Numbered from the stretch's first letter, positions 17,550 to 27,477 are shown. The stretch is 64,000 nucleotides of DNA from Alishewanella metallidurans (GCF_036983985.1 NZ_JALAHQ010000006.1:62001-126000), one strand, 5' to 3'. The notes: generated by a model from the letters alone, not told the origin. Translations and numbers: made by a program.

Positions 17550-18344
17550 TCAGGCTGATGCTGTGCTGCTAGCCGTCTTTTTATCAGCTCGGCGTAACAT
17601 TTCACCTGCTAATGCTAAATAAGCCTTTGCACCAGTTGAGTTTTTATCGTAATACATTACTGGTGTACCAAAGCTAGGTGCTTCTGCTAAACGTACATTG
17701 CGTGGAATAACAGCCCGATAAACCTTATCACCAAAATGCTGTTTTAATTGATCTGATACATCATTTGCTAACCGATTACGCGGATCGTACATGGTTCTTA
17801 AAATGCCTTCGATCTTTAATTCAGGGTTAACGGCTGCGGCTAATTGATTAATGGTTTCAACTAACGAGGTTAAACCCTCTAATGCAAAGTATTCACACTG
17901 CATTGGTACTAATACTGTGTCAGCGGCAGCCATGGCATTTACTGTTAGCATATTAAGTGACGGCGGGCAGTCGATAAAAATAAAGTCATAACTATTACGG
18001 TAGTCTTTTAATGCATTACGTAGCCGCAATTCACGAGCAAATACGTTCATTAAACGTACTTCTGCTGCTGTTAAGTCAGAGTTAGCGCCAACTAAATGAT
18101 AACCGCCGCTGGTTTCTTTAACTAAAACGTCTAATAGTGGTTTTTCATCAACGAGTAACTCGTAAGCGGTGGCCGGTAAATCATATTTATCAACTCCGCT
18201 ACCCATGGTAGCGTTACCTTGGGGATCTAAGTCGATAAGCAACACCTTGCGTTTGGTCGCAGCCAGGGAGGCAGCCAAATTTACAGCTGTAGTAGTTTTA
18301 CCTACACCGCCTTTCTGGTTAGCTATTGCGATCACTTTCGCCAC
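17550..18344 (-). CDS. parA: Chromosome partitioning ATPase ParA
   Basis: The protein has 264 residues, with the deviant Walker A KGGVGKTTTA (11-20), DLDPQGNATMG, and DCPPSLNMLTVNAM. It is the short chromosomal Soj type without an N-terminal HTH. It moves ParB-parS complexes together with the parB product. It lies 19 bases after rsmG, so segregation genes are co-transcribed with rsmG and probably mnmG. Confidence 0.96.
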   Translation of the reverse strand: MAKVIAIANQKGGVGKTTTAVNLAASLAATKRKVLLIDLDPQGNATMGSGVDKYDLPATAYELLVDEKPLLDVLVKETSGGYHLVGANSDLTAAEVRLMNVFARELRLRNALKDYRNSYDFIFIDCPPSLNMLTVNAMAAADTVLVPMQCEYFALEGLTSLVETINQLAAAVNPELKIEGILRTMYDPRNRLANDVSDQLKQHFGDKVYRAVIPRNVRLAEAPSFGTPVMYYDKNSTGAKAYLALAGEMLRRADKKTASSTASA

Positions 18345-18363
18345 AAGATGTCCTCGTTGTCAG

Positions 18364-18981
18364 TTAGCAGGGTTGCAGTATTACCAAATGCCTTTGTGCT
18401 TGCAACTGCGGCACAACAAGTGGTTGAACGGAGACTACTTTAACAAAATCAGGCAAAGCTGCAATTTCTTCTTGTACTGCAGCGGCTTTCATCGCGTAAA
18501 AATGGCCGTTTTGTGTAGGTAAATGCCTGCACCAATTCAGCATATCATTGATCGAAGCAAAAGCTCGGCTAATAACACCATCGTAGTGCTGCTCAGGTTG
18601 ATGATCTTCCACTCTGCTTTGTACTGGTTGAATATTAGTTAGTTTTAACTGCAGTTTTACTTGGTTTAAAAAGCGGATCCTTTTACCTAGACTATCAAGC
18701 AAAGTGAAGTTGTTATCTGGATAATAAATAGCTAATAGCACGCCAGGTAAACCAGGACCGGTACCTACATCTATAAAATGGTTACCAATTAAATGCGGTG
18801 CAATAACTAGGCTATCCATCACGTGCTTTATTAACATTTCTTTAGGATCACGCACTGAGGTTAGGTTGTAGGCGCTGTTCCATTTATCAAGTAGTTTTAC
18901 ATAGTCAATACATTGCTGTAGTTGGTACTCAGATAACGACAAACTGGTTTGCGCCACCAGCGAGCGTAATTGATCTAACAT
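18364..18981 (-). CDS. rsmG: 16S rRNA (guanine-N7) methyltransferase
   Basis: The protein has 205 residues with the SAM-binding motif FIDVGTGPGLPGVLLAI and upstream YNLTSVRDPKEMLIKHVMDSL typical of RsmG (GidB), which methylates G527 of 16S rRNA. It lies 18 bases after mnmG, the classic gidAB pairing next to the origin. Confidence 0.97.
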   Translation of the reverse strand: MLDQLRSLVAQTSLSLSEYQLQQCIDYVKLLDKWNSAYNLTSVRDPKEMLIKHVMDSLVIAPHLIGNHFIDVGTGPGLPGVLLAIYYPDNNFTLLDSLGKRIRFLNQVKLQLKLTNIQPVQSRVEDHQPEQHYDGVISRAFASINDMLNWCRHLPTQNGHFYAMKAAAVQEEIAALPDFVKVVSVQPLVVPQLQAQRHLVILQPC

Positions 18982-18999
18982 GTTGTTCCTTGTCGTCAG

Positions 19000-20889
19000 T
19001 TACGCAGACTTGCGCAGTAAACCCTGTTTCTTTAAATAGACTAACAGTAATGAAATAGCGGCCGGTGTAATGCCTGAAATACGTGACGCTTGGCCAACTG
19101 TTTGTGGTTGAGTTTGGTTTAATTTCGCAATTACTTCGTTTGATAGGCCTTTAACAGCTTTATAATCAAACTGTTGTGGTAATAAACTTTGTTCATTACG
19201 TTGCTGTTTAGCAATTTCATCTTGTTGACGATTTATATAGCCTTCATATTTAATTTGAATTTCTACTTGTTCTGCCGCGATAGGATCAGTAACACCGGGG
19301 CCAATATTAGAAATTTTCATTAAATCTGCGTAGTTAATTTCTGGACGACGAACCAGCTCTTCTAAACTTGCTTCTTTGGTAAGCGGAGTTTTAACTAACG
19401 CATTTATTGCAATTAGCGCGGCATGTTGCGGATGAACCCAACTTTGCTTTAAGCGTTGGCGTTCTATAGCCACTTGTTCCATTTTTTCGTTAAAAGCCGC
19501 CCAACGTATGTCGTCTACCAAGCCAAACTCACGACCTTTTTCGGTTAAACGTGCATCTGCATTATCTTCACGTAGCATTAGGCGATATTCAGCCCGGCTG
19601 GTAAACATACGATAGGGTTCTTTAGTGCCTAGTGTGGTTAAATCATCAACTAGTACACCTAAGTAAGCTTGATCACGGCTTGGTGACCACGGCTCTTTAT
19701 CTTGCGTGAACAGTGCAGCATTTAAACCGGCTAATAGACCTTGTGCACCTGCTTCTTCGTAACCTGTTGTACCGTTAATTTGGCCGGCAAAAAACAAACC
19801 TTCAATAAATTTTGTCTCAAGACTGCTTTTTAGATCTCTGGGATCAAAGAAATCATATTCAATGGCATAACCAGGTCTGGTAATGTGAGCATTTTCCATA
19901 CCCTTAATTGAACGTACTATGCTTAGTTGTACATCAAATGGCAGGCTGGTTGAAATGCCATTAGGGTAAACTTCATGTGTGGTTAACCCTTCAGGTTCAA
20001 TAAAAATTTGATGATTATCTTTGTCAGCAAAGCGGGTAATTTTATCTTCTATCGATGGACAATATCTTGGGCCAATCCCTTCTATTACACCGGTATACAT
20101 TGGTGATCGATGTAAATTATTGCGAATAACATCGTGTGTTTTCGCATTGGTATAAGTTATGTAACAAGGTATCTGAGTTGGATGATCGCTTTGTTTGCCG
20201 AGAAAAGAAAATACTGGTGTTGGGTTATCACCAGGTTGAGTTTGCATCATAGAAAAATCGATAGTACGAGCATCAATACGTGGTGGTGTACCCGTTTTTA
20301 AACGATCAACTTTAAATGGCAGTTCTCTTAATCTTTTAGCTAGGGCTATTGACGGTGGATCACCGGCTCTGCCACCAGAATGGCTTTGTAAACCTATATG
20401 TATTTGTCCGCCTAAAAATGTACCAACGGTTAATACCACTGATTTAGCTTTAAACGTTAAGCCCATTTGGGTAACGACGCCAGTAACCTTATTGTTTTCA
20501 ACAACTAAGTCATCACAACTTTGTTGAAATATTTTTAAGTTTGGTTGGTTTTCTAAAATATTACGAATAGCTGCACGGTACAGTTGTCGATCGGCTTGTG
20601 CTCTGGTTGCCCTTACCGCAGGGCCTTTAGAACTATTTAGCGTTCTAAATTGAATGCCGCCTTTGTCGGCTGCTATTGCCATAGCTCCACCTAGGGCGTC
20701 AATTTCTTTAACCAAATGACCTTTGCCGATACCACCGATAGCAGGGTTGCATGACATTTGACCTAAAGTTTCAATATTATGGGTTAATAACAAGGTGTTA
20801 CGACCCATACGAGCTGCTGCCAGAGCGGCTTCTGTGCCAGCGTGGCCACCGCCTACAACGATTACGTCGAATATCTCTTGATACAGCAT
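19000..20889 (-). CDS. mnmG: tRNA uridine 5-carboxymethylaminomethyl modification enzyme, FAD subunit
   Basis: The protein has 629 residues, with the FAD-binding motif GGGHAGTEAALAAARMG at residue 13, the GTFLGGQIHIG and RLKTGTPPRID segments, and the C-terminal helical domain (ISNIGPGVTDPIAAEQVEIQIKYEGYI, RISGITPAAISLLLVYL). It works with MnmE (also encoded here, at 31 kb) to modify the wobble uridine of tRNAs. It is the first gene left of oriC. Confidence 0.98.
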   Translation of the reverse strand: MLYQEIFDVIVVGGGHAGTEAALAAARMGRNTLLLTHNIETLGQMSCNPAIGGIGKGHLVKEIDALGGAMAIAADKGGIQFRTLNSSKGPAVRATRAQADRQLYRAAIRNILENQPNLKIFQQSCDDLVVENNKVTGVVTQMGLTFKAKSVVLTVGTFLGGQIHIGLQSHSGGRAGDPPSIALAKRLRELPFKVDRLKTGTPPRIDARTIDFSMMQTQPGDNPTPVFSFLGKQSDHPTQIPCYITYTNAKTHDVIRNNLHRSPMYTGVIEGIGPRYCPSIEDKITRFADKDNHQIFIEPEGLTTHEVYPNGISTSLPFDVQLSIVRSIKGMENAHITRPGYAIEYDFFDPRDLKSSLETKFIEGLFFAGQINGTTGYEEAGAQGLLAGLNAALFTQDKEPWSPSRDQAYLGVLVDDLTTLGTKEPYRMFTSRAEYRLMLREDNADARLTEKGREFGLVDDIRWAAFNEKMEQVAIERQRLKQSWVHPQHAALIAINALVKTPLTKEASLEELVRRPEINYADLMKISNIGPGVTDPIAAEQVEIQIKYEGYINRQQDEIAKQQRNEQSLLPQQFDYKAVKGLSNEVIAKLNQTQPQTVGQASRISGITPAAISLLLVYLKKQGLLRKSA

Positions 20890-20959
20890 ACTTGCCTCGA
20901 TTTATGGTTTTTTGGTCGAACGTTGAACGAGAGGTATTGTAGCCTGATCTGGCGATAAG

Positions 20960-21320
20960 TGGAATGCCAGCAGCGTTTAGGATCGTTTAAATTAAATAAG
21001 ATCTTTTTAGAGATCTTTTTATTATATTTACTATTAAGCAGGCCAATTTTGGTGCATAAGCGTTTCTTTACAAGAAGGATCATTAACTTAGAACAGATCA
21101 GATCCTGTGATCAAGCTAGGATCTGTTGGCCTTGAACCGGTGGTTAACTTCGCTGGTTATCCACAGGCTAGAAAAAATATATTTTTGTAAAGAGGATAAG
21201 TACAGGTTAATAACCGGTTTTACCTATAGTTATACACAAACTTTTTGTAATATTTTGAAATTTGTAGATAACTTTTCAGTACTATTTTTAAGCTATAATG
21301 CAGTTATCAACACTTTATCA
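20960..21320. other. oriC: Chromosomal replication origin oriC
   Basis: The region lies between mnmG and mioC, as in enterobacteria and Alteromonadales. An AT-rich unwinding region (about 20986-21046) has 13-mer-like AGATCTTTTT repeats. GATC occurs at 20981, 21000, 21012, 21078, 21096, 21101, 21109 and 21120, far above chance. GGATCATTAAC at 21077 matches the E. coli origin core. DnaA boxes are TTATCCACA (21157-21165), TTATACACA (21230-21238), TTATCTACA on the minus strand (21263-21271) and TTATCAACA (21304-21312). Dam/SeqA control is implied by the GATC cluster. Confidence 0.93.
21157..21165 (+). promoter_or_regulatory. DnaA box in oriC (perfect consensus)
   Basis: TTATCCACA, the high-affinity box, followed by G. 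The next boxes downstream are TTATACACA at 21230-21238, and variants at 21263-21271 and 21304-21312. Confidence 0.9.
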
Positions 21321-21462
21321 TTTGCATATCAAGTTAAAACTTGGAATTGACTGTAGCTTGGCAGGCGTTGGTTTTATTGCTGAGACTAACAAGAGAAGCT
21401 AGTGCTATCTCATTCTTCCTGAAGGATGTTTGTGTTTACGGGTGCGTTGCACCCGTTTTTTT
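21300..21462 (+). ncRNA. Possible small transcript between oriC and mioC
   Basis: A TATAAT at 21294-21299, without a good -35, is followed about 140 bases later by a strong plus-strand terminator, yet there is no plus-strand gene between them. The stretch contains several pairing segments but no open frame of note. An origin-proximal small RNA is one reading; the terminator might instead only block transcription entering from oriC. Confidence 0.25.
21438..21462 (+). terminator. Terminator converging on mioC
   Basis: ACGGGTGC (21438-21445) and GCACCCGT (21449-21456) pair around GTT, followed by six T. The T-run overlaps the mioC stop codon. On the minus strand the trailing sequence is poor in T, so it acts mainly on plus-strand transcripts. 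Confidence 0.75.
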
Positions 21463-21898
21463 ATTTTATTTGTGCTATTAGTTGCGGTAACCAAACTAAG
21501 GCGATGTCTTCGGGTAATTCTGGTTGTTGTGCATCAATTTCTAAACTGTCTATTAAGCTAGTTGCGCCTTTAAATTCAAGTGATTTGGCTATTTTTCGTC
21601 CGGCTTCGCAAAAAGTATCGTAACTCGAGTCACCTAAAGTGATCACGGCGTAAGAAAGTGTGGTAAGATCACTTCGATCTTGTGCTAATTGATCCGCAAA
21701 GGGTTGAATATTATCAGGCAGATCTCCTGCGCCATAGGTGGATGTGATCACTAACCAGACATCAGTCCGGTTGAGGTGGTCCAGCTCGGGTTTCAGATGT
21801 AGTTTAACGTCATAGCCCGCTTGTACCAGTGTTTCAGCAACTTGTTCTGCCACATATTCCGCTGCGCCCATTTGGCTGCCAACGAGGATGTCTATCAT
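21461..21898 (-). CDS. mioC: FMN-binding protein MioC
   Basis: The protein has 145 residues and is a single flavodoxin domain with the FMN phosphate loop GSQMGAAEYVAE, the STYGAGDLPDN loop and ALGDSSYDTFCEAGRKI (here ITLGDSSYDTF). Position next to oriC and transcription toward it are as in E. coli, where mioC transcription influences initiation. The E. coli protein supports biotin synthase electron transfer. Confidence 0.9.
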   Translation of the reverse strand: MIDILVGSQMGAAEYVAEQVAETLVQAGYDVKLHLKPELDHLNRTDVWLVITSTYGAGDLPDNIQPFADQLAQDRSDLTTLSYAVITLGDSSYDTFCEAGRKIAKSLEFKGATSLIDSLEIDAQQPELPEDIALVWLPQLIAQIK

Positions 21899-22061
21899 GA
21901 TATGCCTCTTGTCATAAGAATGTTCGGCTATACTACTGGAATAAAATCGGTCAAAGCTATGTTTTTGACATGATTTAGATGTTTTTACTGCTTTGCAGGC
22001 TAAGTAAAAGCAACAATAGCACTACTACTACGCCTGCGTGTTATTGAGGTTTAAACAACGT

Positions 22062-23864
22062 ATGTCTGACACTTTGTCATTTGCCCAGCTAATGCTGCCT
22101 GAAGCACTTATTCGTGCTGTTACTGAACTTGGCTATGAATCGCCGTCGCCTATTCAGGCTGCTGCTATCCCTAAACTTTTAGCTGGCGAAGATGTATTAG
22201 GTCAAGCGCAAACAGGTACTGGTAAAACCGGTGCTTTTGCTTTACCACTATTAGCTAGGTTAGATCCTGCACAAAACGACCCACAAATTTTAGTGTTAGC
22301 GCCAACTCGCGAACTTGCAATTCAGGTAGCTGAAGCATTTCAAGCTTATGCGCGTTACATGCCAGCATTTCATGTTCTGCCGTTATATGGTGGCCAAAGT
22401 TATACCAACCAGTTGAAATCACTTAAACGTGGCTCTCAAGTTATTGTTGGTACACCAGGTCGTATTCTTGACCATTTAGAACGTGGCACATTAAAGCTAG
22501 ATAAGCTGCGTGCTATCGTGTTGGATGAAGCCGATGAAATGTTACGCATGGGCTTTATCGATGATGTGCAAACTATTATGGACGCGACACCAGCGGGCCG
22601 TCAGGTTGCAATGTTTTCTGCAACCATGCCTGCACCGATCCGCGCTATTGCCCAAAAGCATTTAAAAAATGCTGAAGAAATTAAAATAGCATCAAAAACG
22701 AGTACCGTTGAACGCATCAAACAAAGCTATGTAATGTTAGATGGCAATCAAAAGCTTGACGCATTAACGCGCTTGTTAGAAGGCGAAGAATACGATGCAA
22801 GTATCGTGTTTGTGCGTACTAAAAGCGCTACAGAAGAAATTGCTGAAAAGCTGGGTGCCCGTGGTTATGCCGTAGCCTGTTTAAATGGCGATATGAACCA
22901 AGCGCACCGCGAATTAACCATTCGTAAAATGAAAGCAAACCAGTTAGATATTATTGTTGCTACTGATGTTGCAGCACGCGGATTAGACGTTGAACGTATT
23001 AGCTTAGTAGTAAACTACGATATTCCTTATGACAGTGAGGCTTATGTGCACCGTATTGGTCGTACAGGCCGTGCCGGTCGTGAAGGTAAAGCAATATTAT
23101 TTGTGTCGCCTCGCGAACGTCGTTTATTGCGTACTATCGAACATTCAACTAAACAGCCTATTGAGCAAATGTCACTGCCTACAGGTCAGGTTATTGAACA
23201 GCGTCGTATTGAATCTTTCCGTGAGCAATTAGCCGAAACTGTTGAAACGCAAAACTTAGCATTCTTCCAAGGTCTTATTAACGACTGGCGTGAAAAAATT
23301 GACGCTACCGATGGTGATATTGCCGCAGCATTACTGTATTTAGCGCAAAAAGAACAGCCACTTAATGTTGCTAATTTGTTCCCAGCAATTCGCGAACCCC
23401 ATGCTCGCGGTGAGCGTGAAGATCGGCCACGTCGTGAACGTAGTGATCGTCCTGAGCGCACCGAACGTGGTGAGCGTAGCGACCGCCCAGATCGCGGCCC
23501 ACGGGTTAAGCGCGAAATGAAAGGTGATTACCAAACTTACCGTATTGAGGTAGGTAAAGAGCACGGTGTGCGCGCGGGCGATATTGTTGGCGCTATTGCC
23601 AACGAAGCGAATATCGACAGCCAGTTTATTGGTAACATTAAATTGTTTGATCATTTCAGTACGGTAGAATTGCCAGCAACAATACCTAATGAAGTTTTTC
23701 AGCATCTGAAAAAAGTGTATGTGCGTAAGCAAAAGCTGAATATTTGTGTTGATACAGGTTCGGCTCCAGTAGGTGAACGTCGCTCATCTGCACCAGCTTC
23801 TACATCTGGTGCGGGCCCGCGTCCAGGTGCAGCACCACGCGCACCACGTAAGCCAAAAGATTAA
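22062..23864 (+). CDS. deaD: DEAD-box ATP-dependent RNA helicase, DeaD/CsdA type
   Basis: The protein has 600 residues from the ATG at 22062; an in-frame GTG at 22038 would add eight. The helicase core shows the Q motif, AQTGTGKTGAF, LDEADEML, MFSATMP, and VHRIGRTGRAGR. A dimerisation segment is followed by an Arg/Glu/Asp-rich tract (about residues 455-490) and a DbpA-like RNA-binding domain (YRIEVGKEHGVRAGDIVGAI). The tail is Ala/Pro/Gly/Arg-rich. CsdA helps ribosome assembly and mRNA decay in the cold. A strong terminator follows directly. Confidence 0.93.
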   Translation: MSDTLSFAQLMLPEALIRAVTELGYESPSPIQAAAIPKLLAGEDVLGQAQTGTGKTGAFALPLLARLDPAQNDPQILVLAPTRELAIQVAEAFQAYARYMPAFHVLPLYGGQSYTNQLKSLKRGSQVIVGTPGRILDHLERGTLKLDKLRAIVLDEADEMLRMGFIDDVQTIMDATPAGRQVAMFSATMPAPIRAIAQKHLKNAEEIKIASKTSTVERIKQSYVMLDGNQKLDALTRLLEGEEYDASIVFVRTKSATEEIAEKLGARGYAVACLNGDMNQAHRELTIRKMKANQLDIIVATDVAARGLDVERISLVVNYDIPYDSEAYVHRIGRTGRAGREGKAILFVSPRERRLLRTIEHSTKQPIEQMSLPTGQVIEQRRIESFREQLAETVETQNLAFFQGLINDWREKIDATDGDIAAALLYLAQKEQPLNVANLFPAIREPHARGEREDRPRRERSDRPERTERGERSDRPDRGPRVKREMKGDYQTYRIEVGKEHGVRAGDIVGAIANEANIDSQFIGNIKLFDHFSTVELPATIPNEVFQHLKKVYVRKQKLNICVDTGSAPVGERRSSAPASTSGAGPRPGAAPRAPRKPKD

Positions 23865-23882
23865 GTTGTAATCTAATATTAA

Positions 23883-23906
23883 GCCCCGTTTTTACGGGGC
23901 TTTTTT
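23883..23906 (+). terminator. Terminator of the deaD gene
   Basis: GCCCCGT (23883-23889) and ACGGGGC (23894-23900) pair around TTTT, followed by six T, 19 bases after the stop codon. Confidence 0.9.
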
Positions 23907-24022
23907 ATTGGCGATGAATTAACTATTGAACGTGTTAAAACCCGCTTGTTTGCCGCTGAAAAGTTACTTATTGTAGAGAGCTTGCCTAAGTTAAGCAGAA
24001 TAATAATAAGAGAGCCTGCTAT

Positions 24023-26500
24023 ATGTCCATATTTCCTCCGCGTACTAACCTATTAGCGCTAATTGGTGTGTTGCTATGCAGCCAGTTAGCCAACGCCGAT
24101 ACCATTCGTCAAACTAAGGGCGACTATGAAGATAAATTTCGTCAGTTAGATGAAGCCCTACCCACGCCTAATGTGTATCGCAATGCCGCGGGTGAGCCAG
24201 GGCCACAGTATTGGCAGCAACAGGTTAATTACAAAATAGACGTGCAGTTAGACGAAGCTAAACGCCGCTTAACAGGTAGTCAGCGAATTAATTATCAAAA
24301 TAACTCACCGCATACACTAAAATATCTATGGCTACATTTAGACCAGAATATATTTAAAAACGATTCTATGGCGGAAATGAGCACCGATTTTGGTGGTATT
24401 GGTCGTCGCGGCCCTGCAACGTCGGTTGGTAGTGGTGATATTGCCGCACGGTTAAGTTTAGACGAGCTGCGTCGTCAGCAGTTTATGGCTGACAATGAGT
24501 TAGGTTTTAAAATAACAAATGTGAAAAACAGCGCCGGTAAAGCTTTAGCTATGACCATAGTTGGCACACTAATGCGTGTTGATTTAGATAAACCACTTAA
24601 AGCTGGCCAAACTGTCGATTTAAGTATGGATTTCGCGTTTAACTTAGTAGAAGAAGATGCGGTATCAGCGCGTTCAGGTTATGAGCATTTTCCTAAAGAT
24701 GAGCGTGAAGGCGGCAATGATATTTTCTTAGCAGCGCAGTGGTTTCCACGTTTAGTGGCGTACACCGATTACGAAGCTTGGACTAATAAAGAATTTCTTG
24801 GTCGTGGCGAGTTTACCTTAGAATTTGGCGATTACGACGTACAGTTAACTGTACCGGCGGACCATATAGTTTCTGCAACTGGCGAGTTGCAAAACAGTAG
24901 CAAAGTATTATCAAGCGAGCAGTTAAAGCGCTTGCAGCAGGCAAAAAATGCTAAGCGACCAGTATTCGTTGTTACCGAACAAGAAGCTTTAGAAAACGAA
25001 AAAACCGGTACCAATAAAACTAAAACGTGGCATTTTAAAGCCAGTAATGTGCGCGATTTTGCTTGGGCATCATCACGTAAATTTATATGGGATGCTAAGG
25101 GCTACGAGCAAGGTGGCAAAGATCAGCCCTTTGTTATGGCTATGTCGTTTTATCCCAAAGAGGGCGGTGAACTATGGCAGAAATACTCTACTGAGTCTGT
25201 TATTCATACTCTAGAGGTGTATTCTCGTTTTTCGTTTGATTATCCGTATCCAGTAGCGCAGTCAGTAAATGGCCCGGTTGGTGGTATGGAATACCCCATG
25301 ATTTCGTTTAACGGCCCACGTACGACTTTGCAAGACGACGGCAGCCGCACTTATTCTCAAGCAGAAAAACGCTTTTTACTTGGCGTTATCTTTCATGAAG
25401 TAGGCCATAACTATTTTCCAATGGTGGTGAATTCTGACGAACGTCAGTGGACTTGGATGGATGAAGGCTTAAACAGCTTTTTAGATGGTATTGCTGGCCG
25501 CGAATGGGACGCTAATATTCCTTGGGGTGTAGAAGCGCGTGATATCGTTGACTACATGAAGTCTGAGGTACAAGTGCCAATAATGACACAATCTGACAGC
25601 GTGTTAAGGCTTGGGCCTAATGGCTATACTAAACCTGCGGTAGCGTTAAATATTTTGCGAGAAGTTATTTTAGGTCGCGAGCTATTTGATTTTGCCTTTA
25701 AAGAATATTCATTACGTTGGAAGTTTAAGCGGCCAACACCCTCAGACTTTTTCCGCACGATGGAAGAAGCTAGCGGCGTCGATTTAGATTGGTTTTGGCG
25801 TGGCTGGTTTTATAGTACTGATCATGTCGATATCTCATTAGATAAAATCTATCAGTTACGCTTAGATACGAAAAACCCTGATATTGATTTTCAGCGCGAG
25901 CGCCAGCAAGAATTAGATAAGCCTGGTTCAGTCTTTGTTGAACGCAATAAAGCAGAAGGCAAAGTGCAGTGGGTTGAGCAGAATAAAGACGTCAGCGATT
26001 TTTATGATGCCAATGACCGCTTTACTGTAACCAACAAAGAGCGCAATGCCTATAACAAGTTTATGCATGATCTAGAGCCTTGGGAACGCGCTGCATTTGA
26101 ACGTGCGGTTGCCGAAGATAAAAATTACTACGTGCTGCAATTTAGTAATCAAGGTGGCTTAGTAATGCCAATATTACTGCAATTGCATTACACCGACGGC
26201 ACAAGTGAAGAACAATATATTCCAGCTGAAATTTGGCGTCGTAGCCCTAAAGCGGTTAATAAACTCGTGGTCACGGCCAAAGATAAGGTGCTAAAAGAAG
26301 CGATAGTTGATGCACAATGGCTAACCGCAGATGTTGATGTAGAAAATAACTACTATCCACGCCGCATTATTCCATCTCGGGTAGAGGCGTATAAATCTGA
26401 GAAAAGTAAAGCCAAGGTTAGTCGCGATATTATGCAAGACAGTAAAACGAAATTAAAAGAACCGGCTAAAAAACTGGAAGATAATAAGGGCGCCAATTAA
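24023..26500 (+). CDS. Secreted M1-family zinc metallopeptidase
   Basis: The protein has 825 residues with a signal peptide ending near residue 25 (LLCSQLANA). An N-terminal beta-rich domain precedes a gluzincin catalytic domain with HEVGH (458-462) and the third zinc ligand Glu481 in WTWMDEG, exactly 18 residues on, as in M1 peptidases. GGMEYPM is a variant of the GxMEN substrate-binding motif. The long C-terminal domain ends in a Lys-rich tail. It is expected in the periplasm or outside the cell. Its stop codon overlaps the next start by one base (TAATG), so the two are translationally coupled. Confidence 0.85.
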   Translation: MSIFPPRTNLLALIGVLLCSQLANADTIRQTKGDYEDKFRQLDEALPTPNVYRNAAGEPGPQYWQQQVNYKIDVQLDEAKRRLTGSQRINYQNNSPHTLKYLWLHLDQNIFKNDSMAEMSTDFGGIGRRGPATSVGSGDIAARLSLDELRRQQFMADNELGFKITNVKNSAGKALAMTIVGTLMRVDLDKPLKAGQTVDLSMDFAFNLVEEDAVSARSGYEHFPKDEREGGNDIFLAAQWFPRLVAYTDYEAWTNKEFLGRGEFTLEFGDYDVQLTVPADHIVSATGELQNSSKVLSSEQLKRLQQAKNAKRPVFVVTEQEALENEKTGTNKTKTWHFKASNVRDFAWASSRKFIWDAKGYEQGGKDQPFVMAMSFYPKEGGELWQKYSTESVIHTLEVYSRFSFDYPYPVAQSVNGPVGGMEYPMISFNGPRTTLQDDGSRTYSQAEKRFLLGVIFHEVGHNYFPMVVNSDERQWTWMDEGLNSFLDGIAGREWDANIPWGVEARDIVDYMKSEVQVPIMTQSDSVLRLGPNGYTKPAVALNILREVILGRELFDFAFKEYSLRWKFKRPTPSDFFRTMEEASGVDLDWFWRGWFYSTDHVDISLDKIYQLRLDTKNPDIDFQRERQQELDKPGSVFVERNKAEGKVQWVEQNKDVSDFYDANDRFTVTNKERNAYNKFMHDLEPWERAAFERAVAEDKNYYVLQFSNQGGLVMPILLQLHYTDGTSEEQYIPAEIWRRSPKAVNKLVVTAKDKVLKEAIVDAQWLTADVDVENNYYPRRIIPSRVEAYKSEKSKAKVSRDIMQDSKTKLKEPAKKLEDNKGAN

Positions 26501-26988
26501 TGCGTTATTTGCTTAGCCTGTTATTAATAGCAGGCTTTGTTAACCCTGCTGCAGCACATGAACTTAAAACAGCTCTTACCAAAGTATTGTTTAACCAGCG
26601 TACTGGTAATATTGAGGTAATGCATCGCTTTTATCTGCATGATGCTGAGCACGCGGTAAAAATATTATTTAGTAAAGACGCCGATATATTAAACAGTGAA
26701 CAAACTCAGGATACCTTTAGCCAATATGTTAGTGAGCATTTTGCTTTGCAGCAGCTAAATGGTGACAATATCAATTTAACCTTACTTGGTGGTCAGTTAG
26801 AAGGGCGGTTTTTTTGGGTATATCAAGAAACCGCTATACCTAAAACTATTAACGGATTAAAAGCTGCGCAAAGTGCATTACAAGATATTTGGCCAGCACA
26901 GCTTAATACCGTTAATTTTGAAGGTAAGGGCAGAGTTAAAACCTTAAGCTTTGATAACCAAAGTAGCTGGTTGCAGGTTAATTTTTGA
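26500..26988 (+). CDS. Periplasmic DUF6702-like protein
   Basis: The protein has 162 residues. A signal peptide (cleavage after NPAAA) is followed at once by HELKTALTKVLFNQRTGNIEVMHRF, a pattern I associate with the DUF6702 family of short secreted proteins. No catalytic motif is evident. Overlap with the M1 peptidase start/stop suggests a partner role for that enzyme, which is an inference from position only. Confidence 0.6.
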   Translation: MRYLLSLLLIAGFVNPAAAHELKTALTKVLFNQRTGNIEVMHRFYLHDAEHAVKILFSKDADILNSEQTQDTFSQYVSEHFALQQLNGDNINLTLLGGQLEGRFFWVYQETAIPKTINGLKAAQSALQDIWPAQLNTVNFEGKGRVKTLSFDNQSSWLQVNF

Positions 26989-27054
26989 TACTGGCTTTAA
27001 ATAGGCTCTGCTAGACGCTATATCAGTATTAGCTAAAATTTATCAGAGGTACTT

Positions 27055-27477
27055 ATGCTTGTTGCCTGCCCCAATTGCGCGGCGTTAAATCGCGTGCCTG
27101 AACAACGTCTAGCGCAGCAGCCGGTTTGCGGAAAATGTAAATCAGCTTTATTTAACGGTACGCCAATAGAGTTAACTAGCAGCAATTTTGCTGCACATGC
27201 TAATAAAGCTGAACTACCATTAGTGGTCGATTTTTGGGCCAGTTGGTGTGGACCATGTCAGAGTTTTGCGCCAGTATTTAATCAGGCGGCACAAGAGCTG
27301 GAGCCGCATTTTCGTTTTGGTAAGCTAAATACCGAACAACAGCAACAGCTAGCCGCGCAGTTTAATATTCGCTCAATACCCACGTTGATGATCTTTAAAC
27401 AAGGCAAAATACTGGCCCAACAAGCGGGCGCTTTTCCTAAACAAGCCTTTTACCAATGGCTATCAAACCATAAGTAA
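27055..27477 (+). CDS. trxC: Thioredoxin 2 (zinc-containing)
   Basis: The protein has 140 residues. The N-terminus has a zinc-binding CPNC...CGKC pair, and the thioredoxin fold has the active site WCGPC (DFWASWCGPCQSF) and cis-proline region IRSIPTLMIFKQG. This is the TrxC architecture. It reduces disulfides in the cytoplasm, often under oxidative stress. No OxyR site was recognised upstream. Confidence 0.93.
   Translation: MLVACPNCAALNRVPEQRLAQQPVCGKCKSALFNGTPIELTSSNFAAHANKAELPLVVDFWASWCGPCQSFAPVFNQAAQELEPHFRFGKLNTEQQQQLAAQFNIRSIPTLMIFKQGKILAQQAGAFPKQAFYQWLSNHK

Noticed and set aside
23400..23500. Tandem repeat in the deaD gene
   Set aside because: The repeated RxERSDRPE-type codons are low-complexity coding sequence for an Arg/Glu tract, common in this helicase family, not a separate element.
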